Assembly: GCF_016097555.1 (NCBI RefSeq)
Contig: NC_054713.1
Span: 5,042,125 to 5,106,124, forward strand
DNA length: 64,000 bases
Direction of reading: 5' to 3'
Source: Gigantopelta aegis
Lineage: Eukaryota; Mollusca; Gastropoda; Neomphalida; Peltospiridae
Part shown: piece after piece, positions 34,893 to 44,516 of the stretch
Position numbering within the stretch: position 1 is the first letter of the stretch
Layout: the number at the start of each line of letters is the position of its first letter
Translations under genes and position numbers: made by a program
Notes under the pieces: model-generated
Seen by the model: the letters and a program-made list of their open reading frames with translations, nothing else
What the model was told of the DNA's origin: nothing
Database searches by the model: none

Positions 34893-35090
34893 TTGCGGCG
34901 GGGGCGGCGGGGGCGGCGGCGCGGCGGCGCGGCGGGACGGCTCGGTAAGCGGCGCGCGGCAAGACCGATGGGATGTCGCGGCGGGACGGACGGGGCGGCT
35001 GCACGGAGGGGGACGACGCAATGGCGCGGGCGGGACGGCGGGGGCGGGACGGAGGGGGCGGGTCGTGGCGGAGGCGGAGGCGGCGATCAG
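34893..35090 (+). other. Extremely GC-rich block at the inner end of the TIR
   Basis: Nearly all G/C, with GGCGGGGG, GCGGCGCGGC and GACGG runs. Mirrored at about 37487-37672 with a ~9-bp length difference. Long shadow frames exist on both strands because stop codons are rare in such sequence. Confidence 0.7.
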
Positions 35091-35230
35091 CAAACATACA
35101 TGAGGATGAGTAAAAATAAAAAGAAAGGTAAGAGTCATATCTTGATTTTATTATTTCACAATCAGTGGACATAAGATACGCATATACAGAAGGTCACATT
35201 CAGAGGTCGTACGGCAAAATACAGTTACTG

Positions 35231-35236
35231 TTTATT
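35231..35236 (-). terminator. Polyadenylation signal overlapping the ATPase stop codon
   Basis: On the minus strand AATAAA overlaps the TAA stop (35232-35234). A second AATAAA lies at 35147-35152. Overlap of stop and poly(A) signal is a viral-style economy. Confidence 0.5.
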
Positions 35237-36548
35237 TAGTATAATTGTCATCATCAATGTCCTCATCACCACTGGTAGCATCATCATCATCGTCGTCGGC
35301 ACTGTCTGCTTCGTCCAGATATTCACTGATCCAGGAACGATATTTGTTTAATCTGGAACGAATTTGTGTTCTAACATCTGTCTTCGGATCCACCGACTGT
35401 AGAATGTTTCTCGAGTTCATGCCTTTGTCAAAGTAGTACATGTATGTCAAAACTCGAGAGTACGTTTCTTTAAACAATTTCCATTTTAGAGCCTTCAGTC
35501 GTTTTTCGATGTCATCTTGAGACATATTCCTATTTCGAAAACGTTGTTTCTTGTCTTCAAAATAGTCACGATTTATATCGTATTCACGATCGATCATCTG
35601 ACGTATGCCCTCGTTTTCGAGATCATTAGAGGTCTCTCCTTTCTCCTCGTCATTTTCACATGTATTCAAGCGCAGGTGTCGCTGCAAGTTTCTCCCGTCT
35701 TTAAAGACGACCCCACACGTATCGCAGGACTGCAGTTTCTTGACCTTTTTCAAAAATGGCTCTACATCATCGTCTTCGTCGTCAGCACTTTCGTAGGCGG
35801 GTATGCCTGGTAATTTCCTCTTAAATGCACCGTTTTGCATGATTTTGGATCCACTGTAGTAGCTGCACTCGCAGAGCTGTTTTTCCGATGCTAGTGACAA
35901 GTCGTCTGGAATGTTTGCTGTTGCGTCTACGCTTTTATATCGTTCAGGCACACAGGTTCCCGTCTCTAGGCCGTTAGGCCGAAGGCGTAACATTTCGGGC
36001 GTGGTAGGTTTGAGGTCCACCATGAGGTGTCCAAAGGGCCTACGGGTAGCTCCCTCGAAATATTTCATGAAATGACGAGTGTTTTCCGGATACATCTGTC
36101 GTGCCAATGTCAGAACGTGTTGCTTGTCGATGGGATTGTTGAACAGCGCCAGGTAATGACAATTTCTTCTCTGCGTCGGGTCTTTACTCTGATAGAGATT
36201 CTGATTGATGGCAATCACGGAGAGGTTTCTGTGATGACTCCCTTCTGTAAAAAGGTCCGTGATGCGAGAATCTTTATTGGCCGTAGACATCAGGTCATCT
36301 AACACGATGAGATTTCTAATTCTGGGATCCAAATAATGGTCGTTTTCCAAATTCGTAGGTATGCCTTGGACGAATTCCACTCGAACCGTTGCCCCAATGA
36401 TGTCGTAAAGCGGTTGCCATCTTTTGTAGAGCCAGATAATCCGTTGGGGAGGTGGATTGATTCTATCATTCTTCAGTAGTTTGTACACCAAAAATGTTTT
36501 CCCACACGACGTGGGTCCCGACACGATCATCGTGAAAGGATGTAGCAA
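35232..36548 (-). CDS. A32-like/FtsK-HerA DNA-packaging ATPase with zinc finger and acidic tail
   Basis: In Polintons and related viruses this ATPase pumps the genome into the capsid. Numbered from the leucine codon at 36548 (the open frame runs further upstream, so this is not the true start), residues 11-18 are the Walker A loop GPTSCGKT. Residues 80-85 are Walker B LIVLDD. Residues 103-119 (GSHHRNLSVIAINQNLY) carry the conserved HHRN...QNL block expected of the family. After about residue 200 comes a second region: a C2HC finger (CDTCGVVF...HLRLNTC, 275-297), a charged helical stretch (about 315-410) and an Asp-rich tail (415-434). I do not recognise that second half; it may be an accessory protein fused to the ATPase. 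The frame immediately upstream encodes a Pro-run from a (GGT)n microsatellite and links by a one-base frame difference to the zinc-finger segment at 36550-36849. It lies downstream of the small gene 36916-37239. Confidence 0.85.
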   Translation of the reverse strand: MLHPFTMIVSGPTSCGKTFLVYKLLKNDRINPPPQRIIWLYKRWQPLYDIIGATVRVEFVQGIPTNLENDHYLDPRIRNLIVLDDLMSTANKDSRITDLFTEGSHHRNLSVIAINQNLYQSKDPTQRRNCHYLALFNNPIDKQHVLTLARQMYPENTRHFMKYFEGATRRPFGHLMVDLKPTTPEMLRLRPNGLETGTCVPERYKSVDATANIPDDLSLASEKQLCECSYYSGSKIMQNGAFKRKLPGIPAYESADDEDDDVEPFLKKVKKLQSCDTCGVVFKDGRNLQRHLRLNTCENDEEKGETSNDLENEGIRQMIDREYDINRDYFEDKKQRFRNRNMSQDDIEKRLKALKWKLFKETYSRVLTYMYYFDKGMNSRNILQSVDPKTDVRTQIRSRLNKYRSWISEYLDEADSADDDDDDATSGDEDIDDDNYTK

Positions 36549-36549
36549 T

Positions 36550-36849
36550 TCAAGTGGTGGTGGTGGTGGTGGTGGTGGTGGTGGTGGTGGTGGTGGTGGT
36601 GGTGGTGGTAGTGGTGTGGTGGTGGTGGTGGGGGCAGTAGTGGTGGTGGTGGTGGTGGTGGTGGTGGTGGCAGTAGTGGTGGGGTGGTGGTGGGGGCAGT
36701 AGTGGTGGTGGTGGTGGTGGTGGTGACAGTGGTGGGGGCAGTGGTGGTGGTGGCAGTGGTGGTGGTGGATGACTGGTGTTTAGATGTCGCATCATGGCAT
36801 CTCTCCTGGAAAATATCTTTTCACACTCAGGACACGAGCTCTGATACAT
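36550..36849 (-). pseudogene. N-terminal C2H2 zinc finger of the ATPase, out of frame through a microsatellite
   Basis: ATG at 36849 (MYQSSCPECEKIF) opens a frame with a C2H2 finger (CPEC...HLNTSH), then Pro-, His- and finally Thr-runs as the CCA repeat changes phase. It stops at 36550-36552, one base out of register with the ATPase frame. C2H2 finger plus Pro-rich linker before the ATPase is a layout I associate with invertebrate Polinton-type ATPases, so this is probably the real N terminus of that gene. The offset could be a true inactivating slippage, a consensus-length error in the microsatellite, or programmed shifting. Listed as broken for that reason. Confidence 0.65.
36553..36770 (+). 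repeat. (GGT)n microsatellite within coding sequence
   Basis: About 200 bp of GGT with AGT/GGG interruptions. It encodes homopolymers on the minus strand and is the place where the ATPase frame changes. Confidence 0.95.
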
Positions 36850-36903
36850 TGTGACAGCGCCGCCGATTCAAATTGAAATGGCGATGTCCGTCTTCCGTGG
36901 CTC

Positions 36904-36911
36904 CTTTTATA
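36904..36911 (-). promoter_or_regulatory. TATA box of the ATPase gene
   Basis: TATAAAAG on the minus strand, 55 bp before the ATG at 36849 and only about 5 bp past the stop codon of the upstream gene, implying a separate promoter. Confidence 0.55.
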
Positions 36912-36915
36912 CAGT

Positions 36916-37239
36916 TTAAAATTGCCTCTGCCGTTTCGAGGCGTTACGCTTGTATCCCCCACCACTTTGTTGTTGTTGATTATGTTGCCTTTGGCGTTTG
37001 AGTTGAGCTTTAGCCTGTTCCACCACCTGTTGCGTGGGAGAAGTCATAATGACCGGAGGGTTGTTGTGTGACTCTTCGGGCTTCTTACTCTTCTTGTAAT
37101 CTTTGTCGTACAGTTCCAAGAAACTATCCACGTCCATCCTTTCACCCGTCCGAGGAGAAATCATACATTTGCCTTGAGCTTGCAACTGATAATAGCGAGT
37201 CCATTTCTCGGTGTCGGGAACGTACAGTGTGTAGTTCAT
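36916..37239 (-). CDS. Small basic Gln/Lys-rich protein of the Polinton-type element
   Basis: 107 residues from ATG at 37239 (MNYTLYVPDTEKW) to TAA. The first ~50 residues look folded (aromatic/charged, DVDSFLELYDKDY). The rest is a flexible Pro/Gln linker ending in a basic tail (KAQLKRQRQ, GGGYKRNASKRQRQF) suited to binding DNA or entering the nucleus. I recognise no named family. By position and composition a DNA-condensing core or minor virion protein is possible, but this is inference. The frame stays open upstream into the GC-rich TIR block; that extension lacks protein-like composition, and a TATA box at 37330-37337 sits about 90 bp before this ATG, so the shorter start is preferred. 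The ATPase gene follows 66 bp downstream on the same strand. Confidence 0.65.
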   Translation of the reverse strand: MNYTLYVPDTEKWTRYYQLQAQGKCMISPRTGERMDVDSFLELYDKDYKKSKKPEESHNNPPVIMTSPTQQVVEQAKAQLKRQRQHNQQQQSGGGYKRNASKRQRQF

Positions 37240-37329
37240 GACGATCAGAACCCGAAAGGCATAGGCTTGAGATGAAGTGTCACGACGACGGATCCGGCGA
37301 TAAATGAAGAAGGGTGTCCCGTGGGGCTC

Positions 37330-37337
37330 TTTATATA
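37330..37337 (-). promoter_or_regulatory. TATA box of the small basic gene
   Basis: TATATAAA on the minus strand, about 90 bp before the ATG at 37239. Confidence 0.5.
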
Positions 37338-37469
37338 GACGTGAATGACATCGGTGTTTTCTACTCTGACTGTTAGATAATGATAGTGTGGAAACACAAA
37401 AGAGCGCTCTTGCTGTATATGTCACGACACTCGCTTCTCTTGCTGACGTCCCAGTTTTCAAAAGCAATC

Positions 37470-37845
37470 TCATGTATGTTTGCTGATCGCCGCCTCCGCC
37501 TCCGCCACGACCCGCCCCCTCCGTCCCGCCCCCGCCGTCCCGCCCGCGCCATTGCGTCGTCCCCCTCCGTGCACCCGCCCCGTCCGTCCCGCCGCGACAT
37601 CCCATCGGTCTTGCCGCGCGCCGCTTACCGAGCCGTCCCGCCGCGCCGCCGCGCCGCCGCCCCCGCCGCAAACTTACAAACTATGGAGTCAGATTGCATT
37701 TGAAATGTTGGTGCCAAACATTGTACTAAGACGTGATTTCATTGACGGAATATATTATAAATTTTCATACAAGTAATTCCAACTTGGGGGGAAATCATGG
37801 GGGAGGTGTGCGTGTGTGTGTGTGTGTGAGAGCGTGTGTGTGTGT

Positions 37846-37878
<33 letters not shown>

Positions 37879-39324
37879 AACAATATATTACTTCTGGTTT
37901 TTATATCGAAATAACCTGTTAAAACCCATACACTTATATTGTATCATAGCAGAAACATACATGGACGTACAATGTGGCACACAGGGTCTTTGTTTTGTTT
38001 CGTTTTCTCCCCTTCAGAATTGCTTCTGGTTTTTATAAAGTTTAGAGTTCAAACGCAAGTGTGCGTATCCGGTTTCAGTCGCACTCTGTAAATCAGTTCT
38101 CAAATTCTTTAAGTGGTCAGATATTAGGGCCAGAGCATCAAGCAGTAATGAATATCATAAAACACGACCCATTCAGCTTATACAAACGTTGTATATTAGC
38201 ACCCCCTCCATTACCGACCGTCTTGGAACGTTAACACTGTAATAATATGATCCCATTCAGAATCGGATGTTTCAATTGCATTTTTCTCTCTGTTAGCATA
38301 AGTGTATGCCATGTACTGTGATAAACAGTGTATTGAGGAGTGGATTAAAAATGCATTACACGGATATACTTAAAGATGTATTGTATCTTCAAAAGTAAGT
38401 ATATATTATATTAAGAAACAAAAATCATATTTCAAATAAATAAATATGTACGTTAGGGGCACACCGCTCTCCCCCTGCCCTATCCGCCCCCTTCCCTACA
38501 TCCAACACTGTGTATATATGTATATATATATATATTATCGTCATCGAGATGTGTGTGTGTGGGGAGGGGAGTAAACAAAATTCAAGTGGGCTCACACCTA
38601 GTTTAGATTACCGGGATGCGGATCAACGAAACGATTCACAGCTGACAGATATCACATTTCAATTTGACTCCCAGACTGTGGGGCCTTACATCGTATAAGA
38701 TTAGTTGCTAAAATAATTCTCACAAGTATGTGGATTTTTCCTATGGATATTATTCTAATTTAGGTGAGTACAACATTGGCAAGACTTCCGAACGTTCCAG
38801 CATTCAGTTCATTCATAAATGTGTAATACAAATATCAAGGTATCATTTATTAACGTTTCACAACTCTTCATTCTTTCTTTATTTCTTCTCTCGTACACTT
38901 GTATTCAATGTTGGGTGCGATGAACGGTCTCTTTCATAAGCTGCTATATAATAACAAAGGGGGTGGGGGATATTAATTAACATACGTCTTTTAAGTAACC
39001 ATTGTCTTCAAATACACATTTGGACAAACTACTGTATTGAGCATTACATCGGTTCTTAAAAGAAAAACTGGAATGTACACTGTAAGAGTGACGTCAGTAT
39101 TACACCAATTCTTAAAATAAATGTGCCCACACCCTTCTAGAGGCGGGGCCTAGCGACGTCAGCATTGCATCAGTCAGTTCTTAAAATAAACTTGTATACA
39201 CCCTTCTGGAGGCGGGGCCTAGTGACGTCAGTATGGCATCATCCCCTTTACTACGCAGATTGGCGGCCATCTTGGATGATGCAATAGTGAAATCGATATA
39301 CCCCATAGTGCTGCCCTTACTACT
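37470..39324 (-). repeat. Right terminal inverted repeat of the Polinton-type element
   Basis: Reverse complement of 33233-35104. Small differences include one fewer ~9-bp unit in the GC block and a single C/G change beside GTGCACGGAGG. The (GT)n tract is at about 37809-37878. Confidence 0.95.
39089..39230 (-). promoter_or_regulatory. Tandem CRE/ATF and GC-box motifs in right TIR
   Basis: Mirror of 33327-33468: TGACGTCA at 39089-39096, CGACGTCA at 39154-39161, TGACGTCA at 39223-39230, with GAGGCGGGGCCTA between. Confidence 0.5.
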
Positions 39325-39330
39325 TGTAAT

Positions 39331-41255
39331 AAAGAAGTTCCGCATACTGTATTATGTACTATACACAACCAATTCACTATGGCACATTACTGGTGGTTGG
39401 ATTCGATTGAAGAACACGAGTACAAAATCAAATAAAGGTTGCTCACTTACTGTTCATACTATATACATTGTAATCAAACGTGCAAAATGGAGACTGATTA
39501 TTAAACAATGCATTACAAAATGAGCATTTCAACAGTTACGTAACGCTCTTTGATGCACCATGCGATGCGTTACAAATGTTATGGGGGAGGGGAGGGGTTG
39601 TTGGTCAAGATTTACTTACCGATAACGTCTTTAAAACAAAGTGATTTTTTAAAGCATAAAATAAATACCGGCAACCATACATGGCCATATTTTCTATTAG
39701 ATGATTTTTTAATCAATTATTTATTTAAAATAATAAATTCGAAAGAAAAAAATGCAAACCGAATAATGTTTGTTAAACTGCATAACTGTGGCAGTGAAAA
39801 TTGGAGGGGGTGTAACAAAGTGTTACATAATTTTAGAAGGGATGGTGGTCTTAACGTTACAAAATGTTATGTGGAGCAGGGTAAAAAGTAAACCTGCCAA
39901 AGTCTCCACTGTGTAATTATTGAACTGACACAAGTGTTGCGTTTGATCTCATTCCCAGTCTGGAGCTAGACGCGGTAAGACGTGTTAGTTTCGCTTGTGC
40001 ACACTGCACGTTCTTTCGCAGCTCGACTTGGGGATCCTTCACTTCGTTGTTTTTGTTAGCGAAGTGAAGTTTTCTACTGGGATGTATGCGGCCATTGGAA
40101 CTGATTGAACGCTGGAACGCTTCTCGTTTCGACAGTCTGCACCACCAAGTTGGATTCTTTTTAGCGAGATTCGTTGCCTCCACGTCATTTCTCCGTCTGA
40201 CTATGTTGACTAGTTTTTTTTCGTGACTCGTATGACGGCCATTCTACAGAACGACACGGCTGTTCGCGTTTAGTCTCTACATGTCCGAGCCTGTCCTAGC
40301 AGCACTGGAAGATTGACCGCCCCACTCTAAGAAGAAATAGGAAGCGGGGTCGGCCTCTACTACTCTTTTCTAGACTTTACTTTGTTTTATTGTGATACCA
40401 TCTCGTATCTTCCGGAGTCGGGCCCGTCCGCACCACTATACCAACCCATGACGACTGGACTATACCCTAGTCTGATTCTCTCTCTCGTTCAGACGGATCC
40501 GGCTTCTCAAGATTTCAGCACAGCACTTACGTAACACCTTCAACGTCTATTGACTGTCAATCTAGGGGTTTTCTTGACAGGATGCAACCCATCTCGTCCC
40601 TACAAGCTGTGCACCCTAACGACCTTAACGAGGCCACTCACGTGGACATATAGATCGGACTTTAAACTTTTAGACCTTCGTTTCTTTTTTTAATATTATT
40701 AAATAGTCCGATCCTCTCTTCTTTCTCTTATTTATTTTTGGACCGTCCTTCTAAAATGCTCCAAATTATATAAATATTCGACCGAGCAGTCAATTCTTTT
40801 TATTTTTGGCTTGTAACCTTTTTTTCTTTTCTTTTTAAATTCTATTAACTTTTTTACTAATTGCTATTTTCAACTCTCTCCCCCCCTCCCCCCCCCCCCC
40901 CCATCCCAAGTCAGGCCACCGATCTTATCTAATTTCTTTTTGACCACCCGATCTAATCTAGCGACCAAATTTAATGAGTAGAATTTTCTTTATTAATTAT
41001 ATTAGAGATGCGCATCAAACTTTTAACGGCCCACTATTTAATTTTTGGATGTAAATTTCAAAATTGGCCACTTAATTTTTTTCTGTCCCGGGACAAGCCC
41101 CTGGCTATCCAGAGACAGGCCCCGGGACGGACATGCTCAAAACTCTAGTGGTATATGAGCATGTAAAAATTATTCGCACTCGCACTCGCGTTTGATCTGC
41201 TAACCCATTACGTATGTTGCTACAATCGTTCAAATCGAATGCAGCCCCAGTTAGC

Positions 41256-41297
<42 letters not shown>

Positions 41298-41920
41298 CTT
41301 GCTGTGTAGATGTATGCGCTGTTTCCGCCCACCATGTAGAAGCACGGTGAAAACTTTCAAAGCGGCAAAAGGTTAAAATATTACAATTCTTTAGGAAAAC
41401 GAAAATCTAAAACTTCAAACGCTAATCAAGAAGACGAGACGGGTGAAACAAGTACTGAAAAGTTAAATGAATTAAAGCCAATCTGAGAAATCTGCAGCTG
41501 AAACCAAAACAGGGCCAGCCAACAAACGTACACAATTTTATGAAATTTCGCTTTCAGTTTCTGTGGCTTCAACATGACGATAATACTGACACAATGCACT
41601 ATACCTGTTGTAGAAAAATTAGCAAGCATGTTGCTGGCATAAATCAAATGAGGGGAGACAGTTGTTTTTGTATACTCACCACCCACAAAATAATAGCAGT
41701 CATATGAGGCATATAATTATAATTACAGTCCCTCCCACCTCCCTCATACGATCAATTCTGAAATGGACCTCATTTCAAATTCGTGTTTGAGTGAAAGCTA
41801 AACAACTTCAGCGTTTCAAGCTATTTATTTAATCCAGCAGCATAAGTCATGTATAATGTTATGATGGTTACAACACATGCATAAATGATACAAAAAGAGT
41901 AGTGTGGCTAGTAACATTTT
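39331..41920. other. Non-coding interval
   Basis: 39.9-40.7 kb is less AT-rich and looks like a repeat (for example GACGGCCATTCTACAG, CGGAGTCGGGCCCGTCCG), then a pyrimidine-rich tail with a C-run at about 40878-40902. I cannot assign it, though an old non-LTR element end is possible. (GT)n at about 41260-41294. No supported gene. Confidence 0.45.
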
Positions 41921-42880
41921 AAAGGGACATTCCTGAGTTTGCTGCCATTTTTAAGATGTTATCGACAAAGAGATACTTTTTAACGAGTGTAATAGACCTC
42001 TTTCACATTCCACTGCGCGTGTGCCCGTTGCGGGGTAATTTGAGGACGCAAACCGCGAACTCACGCGAGATCTCGCAAAAATAGACTTGTGGCCAAAGTG
42101 GGGGGGGGGGGGGGGGGGGGCATAGACAATGGGAAGCCACGCAATAGGAATGTGAATATCTCCATGATTAATTATTCTATCAGTAGGGAACCCGAAAATT
42201 CTGTTGACATCCAACAAGACTTATTGGAGACATTTGTAAATTATTGCTTATCACGAAATAAAAAATATTTGGTTGTTAACGCCCGACAAACCACCGGTTC
42301 GGATTCGTACGCAGTAAATATCGGATATAGGCTGAAATAATATTAATGTGTGCGCGCGTGTATGTATGCAGATATTTATTGTATTTAACCTGATTTAAAT
42401 ATTTATAAAGCATTATACAGATAAATCCATTCAGGATTCTTGTCGGAATTTCTTTTCACCAAAGTTATTTAAAATTTTGTTCGGTATTTGGAATAAAACT
42501 AAAAGATACATATGAAATTTGAGCTATGGTATATAACATATTAGAATCAGGCCCGTAGGAACAATATTTGGAGTTGGGGGAGGGGAGGGGGCACAATCTG
42601 TAGTGGAGGCACACAGTCTAGTTGGTGGGGTGGGGGGGGGGGAGGGCAAAAGCCATATTTTAAACCGGGTTTATAAAAGTGGGGCTAAAGTCCCCCCTCC
42701 GACGTCTCGGTTGCTACCGACCTAAGAATGGTCAGAAATGTAACTGTATTGCATATACAGCTATTTATATTCGAAGCAAGATTATTTAACCTAAGAAAGA
42801 TGTAAGTTTGATTTAGCCTATAACATATTAGACTAGCCGACAGCTTGATAATATAGCTACAAACTCAGGAATGTCTCTTC
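41921..42880. mobile_element. MITE with AAAGGGACATTCCTGAGTTT ends
   Basis: Left end AGGGACATTCCTGAGTTTGC at about 41923-41942. Right end AAACTCAGGAATGTCTCTTC at 42861-42880 is its inverse complement with one mismatch in the shared core. No coding gene inside; a ~20-bp G-run lies at 42101-42120. A lone end of the same family occurs at 48527-48546. Confidence 0.65.
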
Positions 42881-42977
42881 ATTATAAACTCATGAGGGTT
42901 TATTATGAGCAGTCATAAGGTACCAGTCATAAGATACTTCGTTTGAATGTTTGAAGCAAACATATTAAGTATCATGT

Positions 42978-43432
42978 CAGGCCCGTAGCCAGGGGACGGG
43001 ATCGGGGTATTGGACAACCCCCCACGCAGGATTGAGAGTTCCTCTCAAATGAAAAACAAATCGGATTTTACATATAAAAGTCCTTGTCCACAAATAACCG
43101 GGATAATGTCTGAGGTTCCATTTGCTGAAGGTTCGATCCTCCTCAGTGGGCCCGTTTGATTACTTCCCGTCCCAACCAATGATCCATCAAAGGACGTCGT
43201 GTATGTTGTCCTGTTTGAGGGATGTGAGAAGTATGCCATGTATCATTTATTATAAATACATTGGTACGACTGAAAACAAACGGTTTCTTGTCGTGGCTTT
43301 GTGACCAGGCGATTTTACATGCATACCACAACTTAATGTAACTTGTTAACGTATATTTCGCAACAAAAGTTCGTGTATTATTCTCGAGTGTACACCACCC
43401 CCACCCCGCTAATCATGCTGGCTACGGGCCTG
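42978..43432. mobile_element. MITE with CAGGCCCGTAGCCAG ends (455 bp)
   Basis: Left CAGGCCCGTAGCCAG (42978-42992) and right CTGGCTACGGGCCTG (43418-43432) are exact inverse complements. The interior includes a degraded SINE-B-like body around 43140-43250. No clear target duplication. Confidence 0.75.
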
Positions 43433-44376
43433 AAGTTATATACAATATTCATAAGTTAGACCAAACATCAAATTAGGATCGTATCGGGTTGCATGGGTCT
43501 ACCACTTTGGAAAAGTTGCTGAACTTTATGTTATGTATAATCATGTACGTTATAAAAACGTGTGATACTTGCATACCATATCGATATATAGGACATCTCC
43601 CTATGCTTGTAAATGTGTATCAAAGTACTGAAGGTATCGCTAACGATCTCGACCAATGTTCTCAGGTACAAAATACAAAATAGTAACCAAATACTATTGT
43701 ACATACAAATATATGTTTACTTCAAACTGATCTTCATGTAAAGAAGAAGATGTCTCTTCTAAATTCTTCAAAACAACAACGCAAACAGCCGCGTTTACTC
43801 GGTTTCTGACGTCATGCTAAGTTGTAGGTTTTCGCGTGTGACAGCTCATATTTATCTCGCCTTCATGTAAAATTCTTTAATCCCATTGGTTGTTTGCCGT
43901 TGGACAAATCCCTTATTCCCCTGTGGGCGGAGCCAAATTCTCTTATACCCCGTCTGTAATTTCCAACAGTTTCCAGCCGCCCCAGTTAATGCTAAAGCAA
44001 TAATTAGATTATAAATAACATTGATAATCAACCAAGTATACATAATTAATTTTATTTTTACTATAAAATACACTATTTCAATACTTTTAAAAGCTGCAAT
44101 GTTGAACTCGGCCACCTAATTACGGTCGTGGTGTTATTGTATTAATGCGCGATTAGCAACAGTTATTTTTTTTATTAATATTTGTTTCAGACAATTTCGT
44201 ATTACAAACATTTGAAGTTAAAAACTCGTTTATCGACGGAACTATTTTTCGTCACTGGCAAGTGGTTTCGTTCGCGTCCGCGTGGTACGGGTCCGTTAAT
44301 AAATTGTTAACAATTATTTTCTGGCGTTATTTTGATTATTTGGCTATATGGTTTAACATGTCGGCAAGATAAATTC
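43433..44376. other. Non-coding interval
   Basis: Nothing recognised. One CTGACGTCATGC motif near 43808. Confidence 0.5.
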
Positions 44377-44516
44377 GTTGTAGAAGCATCTCTCGGGGTA
44401 TATGGCTTTTTATGTACCCTCTGTGTGCTCTTTTACCCCCTCGCCTTCGGCTCGGGGTAAAAGAACACACAGAGGGTACATAAAAAGCCATATACCCCTC
44501 GTGATGCTTCTACAAC
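44377..44516. repeat. 140-bp near-perfect hairpin
   Basis: Arms of about 63 bp beginning GTTGTAGAAGCATC and ending in its inverse complement, with GGTATATGGCTTTTTATGTA inside and a short loop containing CGCCTTCGGCTCG. Only a few mismatches between arms. Could be a tiny fold-back element. Confidence 0.9.

Larger units (their letters stand above)
33233..35104 (+). repeat. Left terminal inverted repeat of the Polinton-type element
   Basis: Pairs with 37470-39324. From the end inward: AGTAGTAAGGGC terminus, CAAGATGGCCGCC, three CRE-bearing tandem units, ~1.2 kb of ordinary AT-rich sequence, (CA)n at about 34688-34752, and a very GC-rich 200-bp block at 34893-35090. Differences from the right copy are mostly length changes in simple repeats plus scattered single-base changes. 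Confidence 0.95.
33233..39324 (-). mobile_element. Compact Polinton/Maverick-type element (6092 bp)
   Basis: The element starts AGTAGTAAGGGCAGCAC and ends with the exact reverse complement. It is flanked by a perfect 6-bp duplication TGTAAT (33227-33232 and 39325-39330). 5'-AG...CT-3' ends plus 6-bp duplications are the established signature of Polinton/Maverick integrases. Inverted repeats are ~1.86 kb each (33233-35104 and 37470-39324), leaving 2365 bp inside with two minus-strand genes: a small basic protein and a zinc-finger/A32-like packaging ATPase. Known Polintons and adintoviruses are ~15-20 kb and also carry DNA polymerase B, an RVE integrase, an adenain-type protease and capsid genes; none of these is visible. 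It is either a deletion derivative mobilised in trans or a distinct compact lineage. Near-identical repeats and an intact duplication suggest recent insertion. Confidence 0.9.

Noticed and set aside
34788..35174. Overlapping 93-116-codon frames in the GC-rich TIR block
   Set aside because: Composition is Arg/Gly/Pro/Ala low complexity, frames exist on both strands and are mirrored in the other TIR; no protein signal.
37240..37671. N-terminal extension of the small Polinton gene to 251 aa
   Set aside because: The extension reads through the GC block and past the TATA box; the internal ATG at 37239 is better supported.
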